Assembly: GCA_030144725.1 (NCBI GenBank)
Contig: JASKMD010000006.1
Location: 4,725,555 to 4,789,554, forward strand
DNA from: Haematococcus lacustris
Taxonomy: Eukaryota; Chlorophyta; Chlorophyceae; Chlamydomonadales; Haematococcaceae
Direction of reading: 5' to 3'
DNA: 64,000 nucleotides
The position numbers and the translations under genes are program-made. The notes beneath the pieces were generated by a model. The model was not told the DNA's origin and did not search any database. It was given only the letters and a program-made list of their open reading frames with translations. How positions within the stretch are numbered: the stretch's first letter is position 1; each line of letters starts with the position of its first letter. This document shows, one piece after another, positions 61,893 to 64,000 of this stretch.

Positions 61893-63182
61893 GTTTCCAG
61901 TCCAGGTGCCCCGGACTCACGGACAGCCCCTCGGCGCTTACATTTCAACGATGTTGAGCAGCGTCGCCCGCCCAGAGTTTGGGATGTGCTGCCAGCGAGG
62001 GAAAGTGGGCAGGCTGGCGCCCATGCCAGAGCCCCCCCAGCCCTTAGCGGCACTGTTGACTGACACCACACCACGCGGTAGGGGGTTCAGGCAGCGCATC
62101 CGGATGTACAACTGCAGCCTGCAGGTGGCCTCCTCAGCCATCAAGGTAGACCGCAGCATTGAGAGTGGCGTGCAACAAATTGTCATTAACGGCACTGTGC
62201 ACCACCGCATGGGCGGCTTGCAGCCTAATGCAGGTCAGCCACCACAGTTTGCCCAGCTCTACATCCTGGACCCCGAGATGCAGCTGCAGCGGCGGATGAG
62301 CCTTTTTGGGCCAAGGACTCTGGACCATGACGTGTTGCGGGACCTGCAGCGCATGCTGCTGGCCTGCAACCCCTTTGTCCAGGGCTGCAGAACTGCCATG
62401 GAGAGGGCAGCAGCTGATCTCACGCGCGAGTATCACCTCATCATTAGGTAAGCACCAACACCCAATGCTGCCAAGCACTGATGAGTCCGGTTTGTTACAC
62501 ACACATGTGTGACACTGTTGCACGGCTGCAGTGCCAATGCTCCTGCTGACCAAAGGCGCTACAACGCCCCAACCTGTACAACAGAAGTGGCTGGGTTCAT
62601 GCCCGGTGGCGAGAATGACCCCGTGCCTGCAGTGGGTGTCCCAGCCATGCCACTGCGTCCATGCAACCATACCATGCCATAGCGGTGGGTGTGCCAACAA
62701 TGTCCACAAGGAAACCTCTTGGCTTACTTGCAGGTTCCCCGCCGCCAGATTGTGGTGCACACCCGCAATGGTGTTGTGAAGGAGCTTTCAGATCTGCACC
62801 CTTCCTACCACCCCATGCACTTCGTGCTTCTCTTCCCACGAGGTGAGACCCGCGGGGAGACATAGTGCTGCCGGCTGTACACCGTTCACCCAACCTTTGT
62901 TGCACTGTGCATGTTGTGTCTATGCGCACAGGAGAGCAGGGGTGGCAGCCTGGCATACCCTTGCAGCAGGGTCAAACTATGGGGCAGGGGCTGGAGGAGG
63001 AGGACGAGCGTGCTCACCCTGCAGATGATGGGCGAGAGGAGGCAGGCGACGAGCGAAGGCAACGTTGCGTGACAGCACGGCAGCACGCTGCATATCGCCT
63101 TATGCAGCGGGGGGGCGAGAGCAATGCACTCTTTCGGTGTGGCCGTTTGTTTCAAGAGTACGCTGTCGATTGCTACTGCCAG
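61893..63182 (+). CDS. Helitron RepHel, N-terminal part only
   Basis: Exons about 61893-62447, 62532-62631, 62734-62842 and 62932-63182 join with canonical junctions and continuous phase. Blocks typical of Helitron proteins appear in order: FGMCCQRGKVGRLAPMPEPP, RGFRQRIRMYNCSLQVASSA, DQRRYNAPTCTTEVAGFMPG, RRQIVVHTRNGVVKELSDLH, YHPMHFVLLFPRGEQGWQPG and LFRCGRLFQEYAVDCYCQ. In full-length proteins these are followed by the HUH Rep nuclease, which nicks DNA for rolling-circle transposition, and a PIF1 helicase. Both are absent here, since the element jumps from this point to its 3' end. It depends on another Helitron for movement. The exact 5' boundary of the first exon is uncertain. Confidence 0.85.
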
Positions 63183-63499
63183 GTGATGCAATGCCTACTG
63201 CAAACGTCATAATGACATGGGCTTTGTATACGGAGAATGTTGTGTACAATGAGGTGTTTGCTGCATTGCCTGTTGGCCCTGACACCGATGAGGGTTGGTA
63301 GGGCACATACAACCACTTCCATCACATTCGGACTCACCCACGCGAACTCACTCACTCGAACTCACTCACTCGCACTCAACTATCAAACAATCAGCAATTA
63401 GACACAACACTCAGCACTAACCTCCAGTTTTGGTGTTTTGGATACATGTTGTTCACCTATGTTGCATGTGGCAGAGCGCTGTGGCCAGAGGCTGTGTGC

Positions 63500-63532
63500 C
63501 CCGTCCGTTGTCGGACGGGCCCGCTGTACTAG
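63500..63532 (+). terminator. Helitron 3' end: hairpin plus CTAG
   Basis: 8-bp perfect stem with TTGT loop followed by nine bases and CTAG. This is the standard termination signal for rolling-circle transposition. Confidence 0.93.
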
Positions 63533-63536
63533 TATA

Positions 63537-64000
63537 TCTTCAAAATCGCTAGGGGGGGGGGTCGGCGGAATGGCCTGCGATTGCGCGCACAGCCTCGCAC
63601 TAAATACGTAAGGACTTCCCCCGCACAGAATCTTGAAAGAAGCACTGTGCCGTGAGATCGACTTCCGATCAGCGGATGTAACGCCCCATAAATAGTAGCT
63701 ACCAGCGAACCTGGCTCAGCAAGCGATGGCGATGCAGCCAGCGAAGAGATAGTTCTGACTCCGCGGACGGTCAAAAAGTCAAACGGTTCACAGCCAAAAA
63801 GTCAAACGAGTCAAGTCCAACGATGGCTGCGGCCACATTTGGCTGCGGCTGCTGACAGCCGTGTGGCCCTGTGCCTTCGCCGCGTAGGTAGCCAGTGCGT
63901 GGTAAGGCTGCGCTTCAGCGTACACAGCTCCAGTAGCCACCTCATGCGACCCTCCTCAGTGCCCCTCTAACAGGGCAATGCGATGAGGCGACAACTTGGC
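63537..64000 (+). mobile_element. 5' end of a second Helitron of the same family
   Basis: Begins TCTTCAAAATCG four bases (TATA) after the first Helitron ends and matches 61314-61770 almost base for base. Visible differences include CATTTCACAG versus CGGTTCACAG and an extra ATGAGGCG near 63982. It runs out of the window. Confidence 0.9.

Larger units (their letters stand above)
61314..63532 (+). mobile_element. Helitron, 2219 bp, internally deleted
   Basis: Starts TCTTCAAAATCG after a host A and ends CTAG before a host T, as Helitrons insert between A and T without target duplication. A perfect 8-bp stem hairpin (CCCGTCCG TTGT CGGACGGG, 63500-63519) lies nine bases before CTAG. The coding part contains only the region before the Rep nuclease. 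The first 460 bp are repeated at the start of the second Helitron. Confidence 0.92.

Noticed and set aside
61306..63995. LTR retrotransposon bounded by the 460-bp direct repeats
   Set aside because: The repeats begin with a Helitron TC end, the first copy ends in a hairpin plus CTAG, and no target duplication, PBS or PPT is present.

Overview
The window is nuclear DNA of a eukaryote, most probably a green alga of the order Chlamydomonadales. Genes are split into small exons with GT-AG and some GC-AG introns. Plastid-type proteins are present (a DUF1997 protein and a CAAD/CURT1-like protein). Long G/C-rich hexamer tracts and human-type TTAGGG telomeric arrays occur. The mobile-element proteins resemble families I associate with Haematococcus-like algae; genus is inference. 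There are no operons, ribosome binding sites or CRISPR arrays.

Host-type genes: an ionotropic glutamate receptor fragment (602-909); a five-exon coiled-coil protein on the minus strand (9377-3819); an intact Rab5-type GTPase (13634-14632); a DUF1997 plastid protein (19829-22220); a two-helix CAAD/CURT1-like thylakoid protein on the minus strand (24951-22858); and the 3' part of a fatty acyl-CoA reductase on the minus strand (46373-43769), cut off by a 500-N assembly gap.

Most of the rest is mobile DNA. A decayed Fanzor (eukaryotic TnpB-like) gene lies at 12400-10971. Part of the Rab5 gene (exons 3-5) was tandemly duplicated, and a 5'-truncated LINE then entered the second copy at a TTAA. A complete Ty3/gypsy retrotransposon occupies 31676-42671, with identical 180-bp LTRs, TCATC target duplications, PBS and PPT. 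It has been entered by a hAT element, an unclassified 26-bp-TIR element that itself contains another hAT, and a further TIR element inside the 5' LTR. At the right edge a 2.2-kb Helitron with textbook ends is followed four bases later by the start of a second one.

From about 46.4 to 58.8 kb the window looks subtelomeric or scaffold-joined. An N gap is followed by a 1-kb (CCCCTG)n tract that grades through CCCCTA into about 330 bp of CCCTAA, and then by 2 kb of C-rich minisatellite. Next come an apparently intact 848-residue tyrosine-recombinase-like gene (50713-53527) and a convergent intact HNH endonuclease gene (54945-54027). A second short telomeric array at 55.7 kb and a 650-bp (CCCTG)n tract follow. 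The recombinase/HNH pair is the best candidate for an undescribed system, and the nested retrotransposon is the best-documented structure.
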